Position numbers and translations under genes: made by a program. Under the pieces are notes generated by a model, which was not told the origin of the DNA, searched no databases, and saw nothing but the letters and a program-made list of their open reading frames with translations. DNA of 64,000 bases from Planctomycetaceae bacterium (GTDB taxonomy: Bacteria; Planctomycetota; Planctomycetia; Planctomycetales; Planctomycetaceae). The DNA is taken from positions 2,976,001 to 3,040,000 of the forward strand of contig CP051247.1 of the NCBI GenBank assembly GCA_017795105.1, written 5' to 3'. Numbering within the stretch: position 1 is the first letter of the stretch; every line of letters starts with the position of its first letter. This document shows, in pieces, positions 50,496 through 62,173 of this stretch.

Positions 50496-50523
50496 GATGA
50501 CTCCGGATCGTTTCGGAGTCATC
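50496..50523. terminator. Hairpin between convergent DUF1559 and STAS genes
   Basis: Perfect 10-bp stem GATGACTCCG / CGGAGTCATC with an 8-nt loop. It lacks a clear T-run on either side but its position between convergent genes supports a terminator. Confidence 0.6.
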
Positions 50524-50539
50524 CTGCTTCCGCCTGGCC

Positions 50540-50941
50540 TTACCACGGAAAGGCCGCTTTGGCCTGTGCGACGGTGTCGTACATTGTCCAGGTCGCCCGT
50601 TGCTTGTCTGCCTGAAGGAGCATCAGGTTCTCAAACGATTGCTGAACACTGGGGGCGACGGCGGCAACGACCGCATTCCCGGCTCGCTGTCTGCACAGAG
50701 TCGTCAGCTTCACCAGAATCCCGATCGTAATCGAATCCATCATCGTGCACTGACCCAGATCGAACAGAACACACGGGTTCTTGCGCGTGTAAAGTGTTCG
50801 ATAAAGTCGATTGTACTCGTGCTGCTTGGACTCGTAATTGTGATCAATCGGACGTTCGGCGATCCGAAGAATGAGGTAGCCTTCTTCGTCGGTCACATTG
50901 AAGATGGGGTCGTCCCCACGGAACAAATACGTACCAGCCAT
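50540..50941 (-). CDS. STAS-domain protein
   Basis: A 133-residue protein resembling an anti-anti-sigma factor. A STAS-like fold is suggested by GYLILRIAE (first strands), PCVLFDLGQCTMMDSITIGILVKL (the loop with the Ser/Thr expected to be phosphorylated, D-S-x-x-x-G) and NAVVAAVAPSVQQSFENLM. The start at 50941 has GGGAAG 7 nt upstream. No anti-sigma kinase or sigma factor is adjacent, so its partner is unknown. Gap 50942-51186 holds nothing recognised. Confidence 0.72.
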   Translation of the reverse strand: MAGTYLFRGDDPIFNVTDEEGYLILRIAERPIDHNYESKQHEYNRLYRTLYTRKNPCVLFDLGQCTMMDSITIGILVKLTTLCRQRAGNAVVAAVAPSVQQSFENLMLLQADKQRATWTMYDTVAQAKAAFPW

Positions 50942-51186
50942 TTCAGACTTCCCGGTTCTCAGATGAAACAATTTGAGCGCTCAATGAAGTCGTTCTCAGA
51001 TCAAAGGTCTGCTAACTCGACAGATGTACCTCATCTCCAGAGAAAAGCTGCGTCGGATTTACTCCGTTTTTTCAAATTCACGGGATCGCGTATCAGAGGA
51101 AGAGCGTGGGCCCGCAGCCTTCCACCGATAAAACGGACGAATCTGTCACTGTTCGTCGCAGTTGCGGCTGAGGCCAGCGAAGTGTC

Positions 51187-52368
51187 TCAAAATACCGAGA
51201 ACAGCAACAACTGCGTCGTGCGGGTCAACCACGCCTGATCGGCCGGTGTGATTTCCTTCTGACGAAGAATCTTCCTGGCGTGCGTTGAAGCCTGATCGAC
51301 GAAAAACCGTTGGACCGGCGTCAGGTTCCACGCTTCAGCCTTGCGTCGGATCTGCTCACAAATCTCTTCGATCGCTTTAACCTCCCCCATTTCGACCGGG
51401 GGATCGAGGATCCAGCGGGGCGGTTCGGATCGGTTGGCCACATCCACCAGCAACTCGGTCAAACCGGTCGTGATCTCCGCCACCTGTTTGAAGTCGATCT
51501 TGTCGGCGGTGTCCTGAGGCGTGTGATAATCCCTGGACTGACCCGTGGAAGCAAAGAGGAAGGGAATCTCGCGATCGCGGAACGGGCCATAGTCGCTGCG
51601 AAGTCCCACGAAATCATCACTGAGCAACGTCGGCTTCGCGGCTGGTCCAAAGTCGATTTTTCGAATCGACTCCCGCACCCCTGCTCCGTGCTCGGCTCCG
51701 AACAGAAAGACGGTCTCAAGCGGAAGATCCCCCAGAGAGCGACCGAGCATGTCGGCCACGATAATGAACTTCACCTGCTCCAGCGTGACCGGGGCATGAG
51801 CTGTCCACCAGCGGGACCCGAACAACAGATGTTCTTCCAGATCGAAGCTGACGAACAGAATAGAACGATTGATGACATTGTCGGACGAAGTAATCAGCCG
51901 GGCCGCTTCGAGCACCATTGCCACGCCCGATGCATTGTCGTCTGCGCCGAAATAGATATCCGACGCCGTTCGTCCGAGGTGATCGTGATGAGCCGCGATG
52001 ATCACGTACTCTTCCGGGAAGCGGGCCTCGGGATGGGTGTACCGACCTGTCACGTTCCAGCCCGCGATGGTCGATTCGTTCTGTTCCCCCGGAGGGCCGG
52101 GCACGGGCTGAAGATACGATTCGTTGTCGAAGACCGGCTTCAGATCAAGTTTCTCGAACTCGGCGGCCAGATACTCCGCAGCCCGGCGGGCATCGACACC
52201 CCGTCTTCCGGCGAAATCTTCGCTGGCGAGATGTTCGATAATCTCCCGCACGTTCGCAGTTCGAGCCGTTGTCGCATCGTCGGATTCTGCACATGTCCAC
52301 CGGAGTGGGGTCAAGGCGAACAGTGCGAACAGGATCGCGATCTGAGTGAGGCGCAGATGAGATCGCAA
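51187..52368 (-). CDS. Secreted M28-family aminopeptidase
   Basis: Exported zinc peptidase, 393 residues. A signal peptide (residues 1-27, cleavage near TCA) precedes the catalytic domain. Zinc ligands and catalytic residues: IAAHHDHLG around 125-132, GADDNASG around 141-148, SFDLEEHLLFG with the Glu pair near 178-179, DMLGRSLG, and DYHTPQDT with the last His. It starts with TTG, supported by GGAG 7 nt upstream. A C-terminal helical tail of about 60 residues extends beyond the domain. It is divergent from the alpha/beta hydrolase gene. Confidence 0.9.
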   Translation of the reverse strand: MRSHLRLTQIAILFALFALTPLRWTCAESDDATTARTANVREIIEHLASEDFAGRRGVDARRAAEYLAAEFEKLDLKPVFDNESYLQPVPGPPGEQNESTIAGWNVTGRYTHPEARFPEEYVIIAAHHDHLGRTASDIYFGADDNASGVAMVLEAARLITSSDNVINRSILFVSFDLEEHLLFGSRWWTAHAPVTLEQVKFIIVADMLGRSLGDLPLETVFLFGAEHGAGVRESIRKIDFGPAAKPTLLSDDFVGLRSDYGPFRDREIPFLFASTGQSRDYHTPQDTADKIDFKQVAEITTGLTELLVDVANRSEPPRWILDPPVEMGEVKAIEEICEQIRRKAEAWNLTPVQRFFVDQASTHARKILRQKEITPADQAWLTRTTQLLLFSVF

Positions 52369-52540
52369 GAGGAAACTCCGTTTCGTTCAGCAACTTATCA
52401 TTCCAAATCAGGTCCAGTCTTCATCGTACTCCGTTCACGGAGTGCCTGCCATTCCGGTTCGGGGATGGTTTCGGACCGGCTGGCTCCCCTTTAAACTGAA
52501 TGGCGAACTGAATCTCCGTTTCTCCTCCGCAGGTGACCCC

Positions 52541-54550
<2,010 letters not shown>

Positions 54551-54557
54551 CCATGCA

Positions 54558-54598
54558 GAATGCCGGCTGGGATCGATGAAGCATCCCAGCCAGCATTC
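54558..54598. terminator. Bidirectional hairpin between hydrolase and TolC-like genes
   Basis: A 15-bp stem (GAATGC-c-GGCTGGGAT / ATCCCAGCC-a-GCATTC) with one mismatch lies between two convergent genes. It lacks a long T-run. Confidence 0.6.
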
Positions 54599-54619
54599 GT
54601 GCTCGTTTCGTGTTCGGAC

Positions 54620-57265
54620 TTACTTGTTGTTGTAAGACGGAATGGCGTTGCCAATTTCCCGGGCGACCGGTGTGGCGAGAGGCCTGGTCGCGGGAGTTGA
54701 CTCACTGGCCGGAACCGGAGTGGAGTTCACGTCCTGTTCCGGGAAGCCGGGAGCCTGGGCTGGAGCAGACGGAGTGTTGTCGTTCGACTGCCAGGGCGAC
54801 CCGGGAGCCGGGAACTGATCGTCCGAAACCGGGAACTGATTCTTCAAGTCGAGCGGGCCAGAGGGTTGCTCCACGGGATTCTGAATCAGTTCGGGCAGCT
54901 TGGCCGTTCCAGCCGTCGGAGTATAACCGGCCGGGCTCACGCCGCCAGAAGTTGCCGGGAACGTTTCCGGATTCTGGACCGGGAATGCTCCGCTCGGGGT
55001 GAAGCCAGCCGTCGGGAAGGCCGGAGCTTTGGAGTCGTTGCGGACTTCGCGGCCATCGGTCGGCACCGGCTCGATGAGCTGAGGCTTTCCGTCCTTCTTT
55101 TCGAAGTACGGCGGCGGGCTCGGCTCGGAGTCTGGTGTTTCTCCCGGAATCTGCGGAACATCGCTTCCGTTCTCATTCGACTTGTCCATCTGGTCCGGAG
55201 CGAACGGCAGTGGGAGTCGTTCGGGATATGGAGCCAGTTCGATTTCCTGGTCGAGCTGATCCTGAGAGGAGAGCCCGCGAGCTTCCGGAGAGGTGAAGTC
55301 GTACTTCTGGATGTGACCATCAGCAGCGAAGGCTGGCGGCACGGTTCGTTTGTGCGGAGCAGGAATCGCGTGAGCCCGGGATTTCGCCTTGGCGTAAGCC
55401 TGCTGGTAGGCTTCGGGATCCCATTTTCCTTCGGCGAGCTGAATGCTGTCGTGCTGAAGCAGCGTTCCCTGGCGGAAGTGCAGGTTCACGATTGCTTTGT
55501 TGTAGTCGACAAGCGACTGATGGTAAGCGTTCTCTGCTGCAGCCAGCGATTCCTGGGCTCGCAGATAGCGGTCCAGTGTGTTGGACCCGGAGCCGACTTC
55601 GAGTTCCTGCCCGATCATCCGCACTCGTTCCAGAGCCGCGTTGCGACGGCTGAAGTTCGAGACAGCTGTTGAGTAGGACGTTTCAAGTTGCTGGAAGGCG
55701 ACGGCGAGTTCGTGGCCGATTTCGAGTTCCTGAGCAGCCAGCACTTTGCGGGCTTTTGCGAGTCGCAGTTCGATGTTCTGCACCTGTGTCTTGGCCAGTC
55801 GCAGACCGAACGGCATGTTGAATTCGAGACCGAGGTCGTAGCCGGTTTCTTCCCCTTCAGCGACTTTGTCGTAGAACGAGTTGAGGTCGCCGCCGAAACG
55901 GTCATCATCACTGTTGGCCAGGAGATGGTCCCCGAAGCCGTTTACGCGGTAGCGGGCCACGAGATCGAGTCGCGGACGGGCAAAGTTTTTCGCGGCACCG
56001 AGCTGCAGCTCAAGACTCTTGATATTCCATTTTTGACGTCGAAGTTCGACACGTTCGGTCAGAGCTTCCGCGAGGCTGTGATACCACTCGGCATGCAGGC
56101 GGGCGGCGACGGGATCGTCAGCCGGTCGAATCACTTTGCAGTCGTTGATCGGCAGTGCGAGCAGTTCCCGCAGCCGCTGTTCGGTCACGTACAGGTTACC
56201 GAGAGCGTTTTCGGCCTGAGCCCGGGTTTCAAAGTAACGGTCACGAGCCTGAGCTTCTTCGGAGTTACTGAAACCTCGGACCCCACCCAGATCGCGTTTC
56301 GCTTTGGCGACGCGCCAGGTATCCAGAGCGGTGTTCCGAGCTGTGACCGACGTGTCGAAGTTGCGATAGGAGAGGTAGAGATCCCAGTAGGTGTCTTCAA
56401 CGTCTTTCACCAGATTCCGCACGTTGGCTTCGAACTCGGTGATCGAGATATCGGCGTTGATTCGGGCGATGAGTACCCCGTTCGAGACCCCGGTAATGTT
56501 CGTGAAACCGGTGCTCAACGGACCGGCGACCCGCACGAATTCTGCTCCGGAACCGGACAACAGTTGCTGACGATACTCAGCCTGGACATTGCCCGAATAG
56601 GAGGAGGGGAACAACACGGCTGTCGAGTTTGTGTCGAGGTAGTTGACCTGATGGCTCAAGGTAAATTGAGCCCCGTAAGCCATCTGCTTATTGATTGCGG
56701 CGTTGAACTGGCCAGTTTCCTGTTCCAGCACGCGGCCGGTTTGCGTTCCGGTGAAGGCACTGTTAGAGACGGTTTCGTCGCGACTGAAGAACAGGCTGCT
56801 GGAAAGCGTCGCATCGAACTCGGCCAGAGCCGCTTCGGTACCGACGCCTCCGAAGAGCACACCGGAGTCCTGAATCGCCGGGTCAAAGGTACTGGCGACC
56901 TGCAGCGGGTTGGCGAGCAGGGTATTCCCGGGTGAGAGGAATTGACCGGCCGAGCGAATGACGTCGCTGTTGGCCAGGGCGATATGCACCGCTTCTTCCA
57001 GGGAAAGATCCCAGATCTCATCGCGTCTGATGGTGGCGACTGTGCGCGGGGGAGCGGTGGTTTCCAGCTGGAGCGGCATCGCCTGAGCGACGCCGGGGTG
57101 ATCCTCCTCCATCGCATTCTCGCGATACTGCTCAAGTTGCGGCTTCGGTTTGCCCAGATAGAAATATCGGGTCAAACCGTGCTGACAACCGGACGACAGC
57201 GGCAACAGAAGCGCCAGACAGATTCTGAGGCCCTTCGAAGCTCGAACTCGATTCATAGCAGTCAT
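54620..57265 (-). CDS. TolC-family outer-membrane lipoprotein
   Basis: An outer-membrane efflux-type protein of 881 residues. The signal ends in the lipobox LPLSSGCQ. Two OEP helical regions are visible: the first around residues 330-460 (VEDTYWDLYLSYRN, EAQARDRYFETRAQAENALGNL) and the second around 540-680 (LAKARKVLAAQELEIGHELAVAFQQLE, LDRYLRAQESLAAAENAYHQS). The last 200 residues are a Pro-rich extension (PSGPLDLKNQFPVSDDQFP) absent from classical TolC. The ATG at 57256 is equally possible. Its pump partners are not in the window. Confidence 0.85.
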   Translation of the reverse strand: MTAMNRVRASKGLRICLALLLPLSSGCQHGLTRYFYLGKPKPQLEQYRENAMEEDHPGVAQAMPLQLETTAPPRTVATIRRDEIWDLSLEEAVHIALANSDVIRSAGQFLSPGNTLLANPLQVASTFDPAIQDSGVLFGGVGTEAALAEFDATLSSSLFFSRDETVSNSAFTGTQTGRVLEQETGQFNAAINKQMAYGAQFTLSHQVNYLDTNSTAVLFPSSYSGNVQAEYRQQLLSGSGAEFVRVAGPLSTGFTNITGVSNGVLIARINADISITEFEANVRNLVKDVEDTYWDLYLSYRNFDTSVTARNTALDTWRVAKAKRDLGGVRGFSNSEEAQARDRYFETRAQAENALGNLYVTEQRLRELLALPINDCKVIRPADDPVAARLHAEWYHSLAEALTERVELRRQKWNIKSLELQLGAAKNFARPRLDLVARYRVNGFGDHLLANSDDDRFGGDLNSFYDKVAEGEETGYDLGLEFNMPFGLRLAKTQVQNIELRLAKARKVLAAQELEIGHELAVAFQQLETSYSTAVSNFSRRNAALERVRMIGQELEVGSGSNTLDRYLRAQESLAAAENAYHQSLVDYNKAIVNLHFRQGTLLQHDSIQLAEGKWDPEAYQQAYAKAKSRAHAIPAPHKRTVPPAFAADGHIQKYDFTSPEARGLSSQDQLDQEIELAPYPERLPLPFAPDQMDKSNENGSDVPQIPGETPDSEPSPPPYFEKKDGKPQLIEPVPTDGREVRNDSKAPAFPTAGFTPSGAFPVQNPETFPATSGGVSPAGYTPTAGTAKLPELIQNPVEQPSGPLDLKNQFPVSDDQFPAPGSPWQSNDNTPSAPAQAPGFPEQDVNSTPVPASESTPATRPLATPVAREIGNAIPSYNNK

Positions 57266-57730
57266 TTCCCCACCCCGTCCTGAACGTCCTCGGCCAGATT
57301 TCTGAACAATCCCGGCCGAGTTTCCGGTGTCTGCAGCCGGTTCTGACCCCCAAAATCAGGCGATCAACAGCGCAGTAGCCGGCCATAATGTCGTTAGAGA
57401 CGGAATCCGCGCACGAATTCCTATATCCGTTATCGGCCTCAGCACCGGCAAAGTTTGACAATGCGCGCGGCTGGAACTCGTTTTTCTCGAACAAGTGTTT
57501 GAATTCCGCAGGCCGCCTCGGATGGAACTGATGTTCACATTGCGGGTTCCCGGACGTTCTGGGGTGAATAACGGTTCCTGCAGGAGAATGACGCGGAAAG
57601 CCGCCGATAAGGGGGATGTCTTGCGAGAAAACGGGAAGACGGTATAATCGTTCGTTCGTTTGATGCGGATCGGTATGCGCAGCCGGATGGATTCGACCGG
57701 GCTGCCAGGAATTGATACATATCGGGAGTG
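57266..57730. other. Intergenic region between TolC-like gene and small basic protein gene
   Basis: A gap of 465 bp with divergent promoters by position. No repeat from the other families, RNA gene or operator was recognised. Confidence 0.5.
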
Positions 57731-57838
57731 ATGACAGTGGCTAAGACACAGCGTAAGTTGAAGAAAGCAAATCACGGCAAGCGTCCGGCCAGTGCCAAGG
57801 CACGGCGTTCGAAGCGGAGCCATATTCGCCTTTCCTAA
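57731..57838 (+). CDS. Small basic protein of about 33 residues
   Basis: A very short, highly basic reading frame: 35 codons from the ATG, or 33 from the in-frame GTG at 57737 (starting MAKTQRKLKK), which has better spacing to GGGAG at 57724-57728. It then reads ANHGKRPASAKARRSKRSHI. About 40% of residues are Lys, Arg or His and there are no acidic residues. Composition and size resemble ribosome-associated peptides, and similar short basic proteins are recalled from other planctomycetes, but the function is not known. A strong intrinsic terminator follows 30 bp downstream, which supports a real monocistronic gene. Confidence 0.7.
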   Translation: MTVAKTQRKLKKANHGKRPASAKARRSKRSHIRLS

Positions 57839-57868
57839 GGCGGGTTTCTGCTGCCGAGAAAAGATTCG

Positions 57869-57894
57869 CCCGTTCGAGTTCGAGCGGGTTTTTT
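57869..57894 (+). terminator. Intrinsic terminator after the small basic protein gene
   Basis: 9-bp stem CCCGTTCGA / TCGAGCGGG (one G-U pair) with a 2-nt loop and six T residues. Confidence 0.9.
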
Positions 57895-58081
57895 GCTGCG
57901 CGGTCGGTTTGTGTAAGCTGCGATTCCTTCACGAGGCGGGTAAACCCCGAATATTTCAGAACTTACAGTCATTGAGCGGGGTTGGCTTTTGCATCAGACC
58001 CCGTACAATGAGCCCTGACCTGCAATCGCATGTCCAGATTGTGGTCGAACCTTCCCTCTTCAGCAGGCGGCTGCATCTTCG

Positions 58082-59413
58082 ATGGCAGTAATTATTGACC
58101 GCTTAACGCCGTTCGAAAACTTCCTGTTTTCCAGCGATCGGCCGCATCAGCCGATGGTCATCTACGGCCGACTGCTGCTCGATGGCCCGCTCGATACCGA
58201 ACGCCTCGAACGGACACTGAGTCTGGCCGTCGCCCGGCATCCGCTGCTCAATGCCCGGGTGGTTCATCGGGGGATCATTCCCTGCTGGGAAACGCTGCCC
58301 CGATCGCCGCTTCACTTCAAGCCGACCACACTCCGCGACCTGTTCAACCAGCCCCCGATTGATATCCGGAAGGAACGGGGAATCCGCGTTTGGACCATCC
58401 CAGCGGCTGAGGGAGAGCAGACCGAGATCTGGCTCGAAATTCACCACTGCTGTGCCGACGGACTGGCGATTCTCCAGTTGATCAAGGAATGGCGCGATAT
58501 CGACGCCGGCACGCCGGAAGAAGTCAAAGAGGCTCAGATCGACCAGCAGGAGTTCGTCAAAGCCGAGCTGCGGCGACTGAGGCTTCGAGGCGAACACAAG
58601 ATTGGCTGGATCAGCAAACGACAGATCCAGCGGATTCTTCGCTTCTACAGGACCAGAAACGTCGTCCAGCTGCGGGATCAGGAGCAGCGAACGCAATACA
58701 ACCGTAAGGGGTTCATCGAGCGCATTCCCGATGTTGTCGAACATCTCAAAGAGCGGCCTCCCGTCGACGGCATCCGCTGGACGCTGAACGACGTCCTTGT
58801 CTGTGCGTCGTATCTGGCCATGTTCCGGCTTGCGGCAGCCGAGGACGTGGAACCCGGCAAGATGTATCGGCTCGGTGTGCCCGTCAGCACGCGAGACAGA
58901 ACGCGGGATCGAGAACTGGTCGCCAACTGTGTTTCAATGACCTTCCTCGATCGTCCTTCGATCGCCGAGCCGACCGACGAAAATCGCAAAGAGCTCCTCA
59001 AGTCGGTCGCGGGCGAAACCGGTATTCTGCGGGAGCATCGGTTGCATATGTCGATGCTGCATACCCTGCGGGCGATTTACCCGTGGCACTGGTTGCCCAA
59101 ATCGATCACCGGATCGAGCATGATTCTCAGCAACATTGGTCGCGTAGGCGTGGAGATGAACAACGACTTCTCCTGGGGGGAGAACCGACTCGCCAGTGCC
59201 GTGCTGTTTCCTCCGCTTCGAGAAGGGGTCAATCTCGCCGTCGGCGTTCTCGGGAACGGTCCGGAACTGCATCTCGGCGTGATCTACAACAACGACTTTC
59301 TCTCCGATGAATACACGAGCCGCTTCGTCGAACTGCTGCGGGAAGAGATTCATCGCCTGATTGCGATCCTCAAGCCGGCGAACGGGGCTCAGTCAACAGA
59401 AGTTGAACAATAG
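58082..59413 (+). CDS. Stand-alone condensation-domain-like acyltransferase
   Basis: A cytoplasmic protein of 443 residues in the CoA-dependent acyltransferase / NRPS condensation superfamily. The active-site motif is His121-His-Cys-Cys-Ala-Asp-Gly (HHxxxDG). It has the two-lobe architecture: the N-terminal lobe carries LLLDGPLDTERLERTLSLAVARHPLL, the family's first motif, and the C-terminal lobe has MILSNIGRVG and the latch ILREHRL. No adenylation or carrier domain is fused or adjacent, so it is not part of an NRPS here. It could act as an acyltransferase in lipid or ester synthesis (wax-ester or polyketide-associated types). Substrate unknown. Confidence 0.75.
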   Translation: MAVIIDRLTPFENFLFSSDRPHQPMVIYGRLLLDGPLDTERLERTLSLAVARHPLLNARVVHRGIIPCWETLPRSPLHFKPTTLRDLFNQPPIDIRKERGIRVWTIPAAEGEQTEIWLEIHHCCADGLAILQLIKEWRDIDAGTPEEVKEAQIDQQEFVKAELRRLRLRGEHKIGWISKRQIQRILRFYRTRNVVQLRDQEQRTQYNRKGFIERIPDVVEHLKERPPVDGIRWTLNDVLVCASYLAMFRLAAAEDVEPGKMYRLGVPVSTRDRTRDRELVANCVSMTFLDRPSIAEPTDENRKELLKSVAGETGILREHRLHMSMLHTLRAIYPWHWLPKSITGSSMILSNIGRVGVEMNNDFSWGENRLASAVLFPPLREGVNLAVGVLGNGPELHLGVIYNNDFLSDEYTSRFVELLREEIHRLIAILKPANGAQSTEVEQ

Positions 59414-59415
59414 CA

Positions 59416-59694
59416 TCAGCGAACGCGGCGGCGCGTGAACAGACTGAGAACCGCGACGAAGATGGCCGATCCTGCGATCGACCAGATGATCGGGAAGTTC
59501 ATGTCTCCGAAGCGAACGTTCAGAACTTCCGGAAGTCCGATCGCTTCAGAGATCCAGGCACCGAACAGGGCTCCGATGAAGCCAAGTGCGATCGAACTGA
59601 GGCAGCCGGTCCGCGAATAGCCGGCAATCCCCTGCCCGAGGCTGCCGCAGATTCCCGCGACGATCAACAGCAGAATCAGTTCCGTCACGGTCAT
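59416..59694 (-). CDS. GlsB/YeaQ/YmgE-family membrane protein
   Basis: A 92-residue protein with three membrane segments and a glycine pattern typical of the family: LLLIVAGICGSLGQGIAG, CLSSIALGFIGALFGAWI and WSIAGSAIFVAVLSLF. Its role is unclear (the family is stress-linked and was once called transglycosylase-associated). It is convergent with the acyltransferase gene (2-bp gap). A 269-bp gap with nothing recognised separates it from the divergent permease. Confidence 0.88.
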   Translation of the reverse strand: MTVTELILLLIVAGICGSLGQGIAGYSRTGCLSSIALGFIGALFGAWISEAIGLPEVLNVRFGDMNFPIIWSIAGSAIFVAVLSLFTRRRVR

Positions 59695-59963
59695 GGGAAG
59701 ACTTTCTGAGATGTCGGGCGATATGATGCGACGATCGTATCTGCACGCTCGTTCGGCAGCACGTTCGTTCCAGGGTGGTTGACTTCATCGTGTCGTCGCT
59801 CCGTCCGCAGAAGTTGCCGTGTTTTCGGCGTAGACTCGGTCCTGTGCGAACATCCGATCGACCGATCTCTAGGCTAAAGGACGGTCCAGACAAGTCAACA
59901 CGATTTCAACCGGCCGGACACTCTCCCCGAACTTCAGGCAGCGGGAAACCGCATGATTGCTTC

Positions 59964-61259
59964 ATGACTTCAGATTCTAATCGCTCCTCGCCGCTCGGCC
60001 TCTTTTCCGCAATCGCCATTGTTGTTTCAAGCATGGTCGGTGCAGGGCTTTATACCACGAGTGGCTTTGCATTGGCCGATCTCGGAGACCCGACGCTGGT
60101 CATGCTCGCCTGGCTGGTCGGCGGACTGATCGCCTTGTGTGGAGCCGTTTCGTACGGGGTCCTGGCGGCTCACTTTCAGGAATCGGGCGGCGAGTATCTG
60201 TTTCTGGCCCGAGGCGTGCACCCGGCTCTCGGTGTTCTGGCGGGACTCGTCTCCATGATCGCCGGCTTCACCGGAGCGATTGCCTTCGCGGCATCGGCTC
60301 TTGAATCGCTGGTCCGGGATCTCGCGCCTGCCTGGTCAAGCCTGCCAAACGGCAGCTTTGCATTGCTTGCCGTTGGACTGGCCACGCTGCAGCATCTGTT
60401 TCGTGTCCGGCTGGGAGCCGGCATTCAGAATACGATGGTCGCCCTGAACCTTGCCCTGCTCACTCTTTTCATCGGTGTGGCGGCGAGTCAGTTTCCAGCC
60501 GAGTGGGACGGGTTGAAAGAGGCGACGGGAAACTCCACGAGCGTTGACCCAGCCGTGTTCGCCACCAGTTTGATGTGGATCTCGCTCAGTTACTGCGGAT
60601 TCAACGCGGCCATTTACTGTTCTGGCGAATTTGTGGAGCGAGGCCGCACGGTTCGTCGCGCCTTGCTGCTCGGGACCGCTCTGGTCACTCTTTTCTATCT
60701 GGCCGTGAATGCCGTCTTCGTCTACTCCGTTCCCCTGCAGACGGTTGCCGGGCAGGAACAGGTGGCAACGATTGTCGCTGGGGAACTCGCGGGACGGCGT
60801 TTTGCCTCGGTGATGGGACTGACGATCTGCGTCTCGCTCTATACCTCGGTTTCAGCGCTGATCATGACCGGGCCGCGAATCTACGCAAAGATGGCAGCCG
60901 ATGGTGTACTACCTCGGGTGTTCGCGTTTCAGGGAGCCACGCCCCGCTTCAGCATTCTGGCTCAATCGGCGGCGGCCATGTTGATGATCTCCGTCACGTC
61001 GCTGCAGAATCTGTTGACTTACCTCAGCTTCACGCTGTCACTCAGTTCGGCAATTACCGTGGCCAGCCTGTTCTGGATTGAACGGGACAGCAAGCTGACC
61101 TGGCCCCTCGGCATCGCTGCGGGGTTCTTTGTTCTCACCACGACCGGAATTGCATTGCTCAGTGCCGCGAGACATCCGCTTGAAAGTGCCTCCGGGCTGG
61201 CGACGATGCTGGCGGGTCTGCTCGTCTATCTGATCGCACGACGTCGGAAAACCAGCTGA
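59964..61259 (+). CDS. APC-superfamily amino acid permease
   Basis: An inner-membrane transporter of 431 residues. It has about 12 hydrophobic segments; the first carries MVGAGLYTTSGFALADLG, with the glycine-rich unwound helix that binds amino acid substrates. YLFLARGVHPALGVLAGL follows, then LMWISLSYCGFNAAIY and VMGLTICVSLYTSVSAL. The ATG at 59964 puts the first helix near the N terminus; the extra codons upstream add a non-membrane stretch. Substrate cannot be assigned. Confidence 0.87.
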   Translation: MTSDSNRSSPLGLFSAIAIVVSSMVGAGLYTTSGFALADLGDPTLVMLAWLVGGLIALCGAVSYGVLAAHFQESGGEYLFLARGVHPALGVLAGLVSMIAGFTGAIAFAASALESLVRDLAPAWSSLPNGSFALLAVGLATLQHLFRVRLGAGIQNTMVALNLALLTLFIGVAASQFPAEWDGLKEATGNSTSVDPAVFATSLMWISLSYCGFNAAIYCSGEFVERGRTVRRALLLGTALVTLFYLAVNAVFVYSVPLQTVAGQEQVATIVAGELAGRRFASVMGLTICVSLYTSVSALIMTGPRIYAKMAADGVLPRVFAFQGATPRFSILAQSAAAMLMISVTSLQNLLTYLSFTLSLSSAITVASLFWIERDSKLTWPLGIAAGFFVLTTTGIALLSAARHPLESASGLATMLAGLLVYLIARRRKTS

Positions 61260-61281
61260 TCGGCATCAAAGCTGAGCGGCA

Positions 61282-62088
61282 TCACGGGCGGCGACGTTCG
61301 GCCGGACAGTGCATGTGCTTGCCGGCATCGACCGGAATGCAGACCCCCGTCATAAAGACGTTGTTCACAAACGCTTCGACCGCCTGAGCCACCATTTCCG
61401 GGCGGTCGGCGGTTTTGAGGAGTGTCAGCTCACGAATGCGAGACGCCTTTTCTTCATCGGTATTGGGTGGCAGCATGACCGGTCCCGGGTGGATGCAGTT
61501 GACTCGCACGTTCGGATTCCGATCGGCCAGTTCCACGGCCAGAACCTGAGTCAGCGTCGGGATCGCACCTTTGGAAATGAAGTAGGGCGCGAAGTCGAGA
61601 TAAGGGCGATTGATGGAAGAGTCGCCGAAGGTGACGATGGCCCCACCGGTCGGCTGTTGCACCATCACCTCGCCGGCCGCTTTCGCACACAGAAACGTCC
61701 CGAGCGTGTTGACATCGAAGTTCTTTCGCAGGTCCTCCGCAGTCACTTTTCCCCAGGGCGTGGGTGACCAGATCGAAGCAGTCGTCACCAGCGCATCGAT
61801 GCGACCAAACTTCTCGTACACCGCCTGGACCATCTGCGAAACCTCGTCTTCCGAGGTCACATCGGCTTTGAAGATCTCACAGCGGGCTCCATTGTTCTGC
61901 AGCTCTTCTCTGCCTTCGATCGCTTCCTCTTCGGAGGAATGGTAATGAAGCGCAAGCGCGTAATTCCGGGCAGCGAAGTACTTGGCGATCACACTGCCGA
62001 CGCGGTGCCGACCACCCCCTGTGATGAGCATGACAGGTTCTTCGACGTCGAACGGATGGTTGGATGTCCACGGAGCTTGATCGTTCAT
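61282..62088 (-). CDS. Short-chain dehydrogenase/reductase
   Basis: NAD(P)-dependent oxidoreductase of 268 residues. The dinucleotide site is TGGGRHRVG near residues 23-31, similar to pteridine reductases rather than the classical TGxxxGIG; DVTS and TTAS follow, then the catalytic Ser in FGDSS and Tyr-x3-Lys in YFISKGA. The C-terminal NCIHPGPVMLP is usual. Substrate unknown; a FolM/PTR1-like reductase is one option. Confidence 0.85.
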   Translation of the reverse strand: MNDQAPWTSNHPFDVEEPVMLITGGGRHRVGSVIAKYFAARNYALALHYHSSEEEAIEGREELQNNGARCEIFKADVTSEDEVSQMVQAVYEKFGRIDALVTTASIWSPTPWGKVTAEDLRKNFDVNTLGTFLCAKAAGEVMVQQPTGGAIVTFGDSSINRPYLDFAPYFISKGAIPTLTQVLAVELADRNPNVRVNCIHPGPVMLPPNTDEEKASRIRELTLLKTADRPEMVAQAVEAFVNNVFMTGVCIPVDAGKHMHCPAERRRP

Positions 62089-62173
62089 CAGGATAAATCC
62101 AGATCGGACGGGTGACAGGGAATCGGACGAGACCTACGCTGATGGTAGCTCAGCACGAGGGCCTTCCAAGTCC

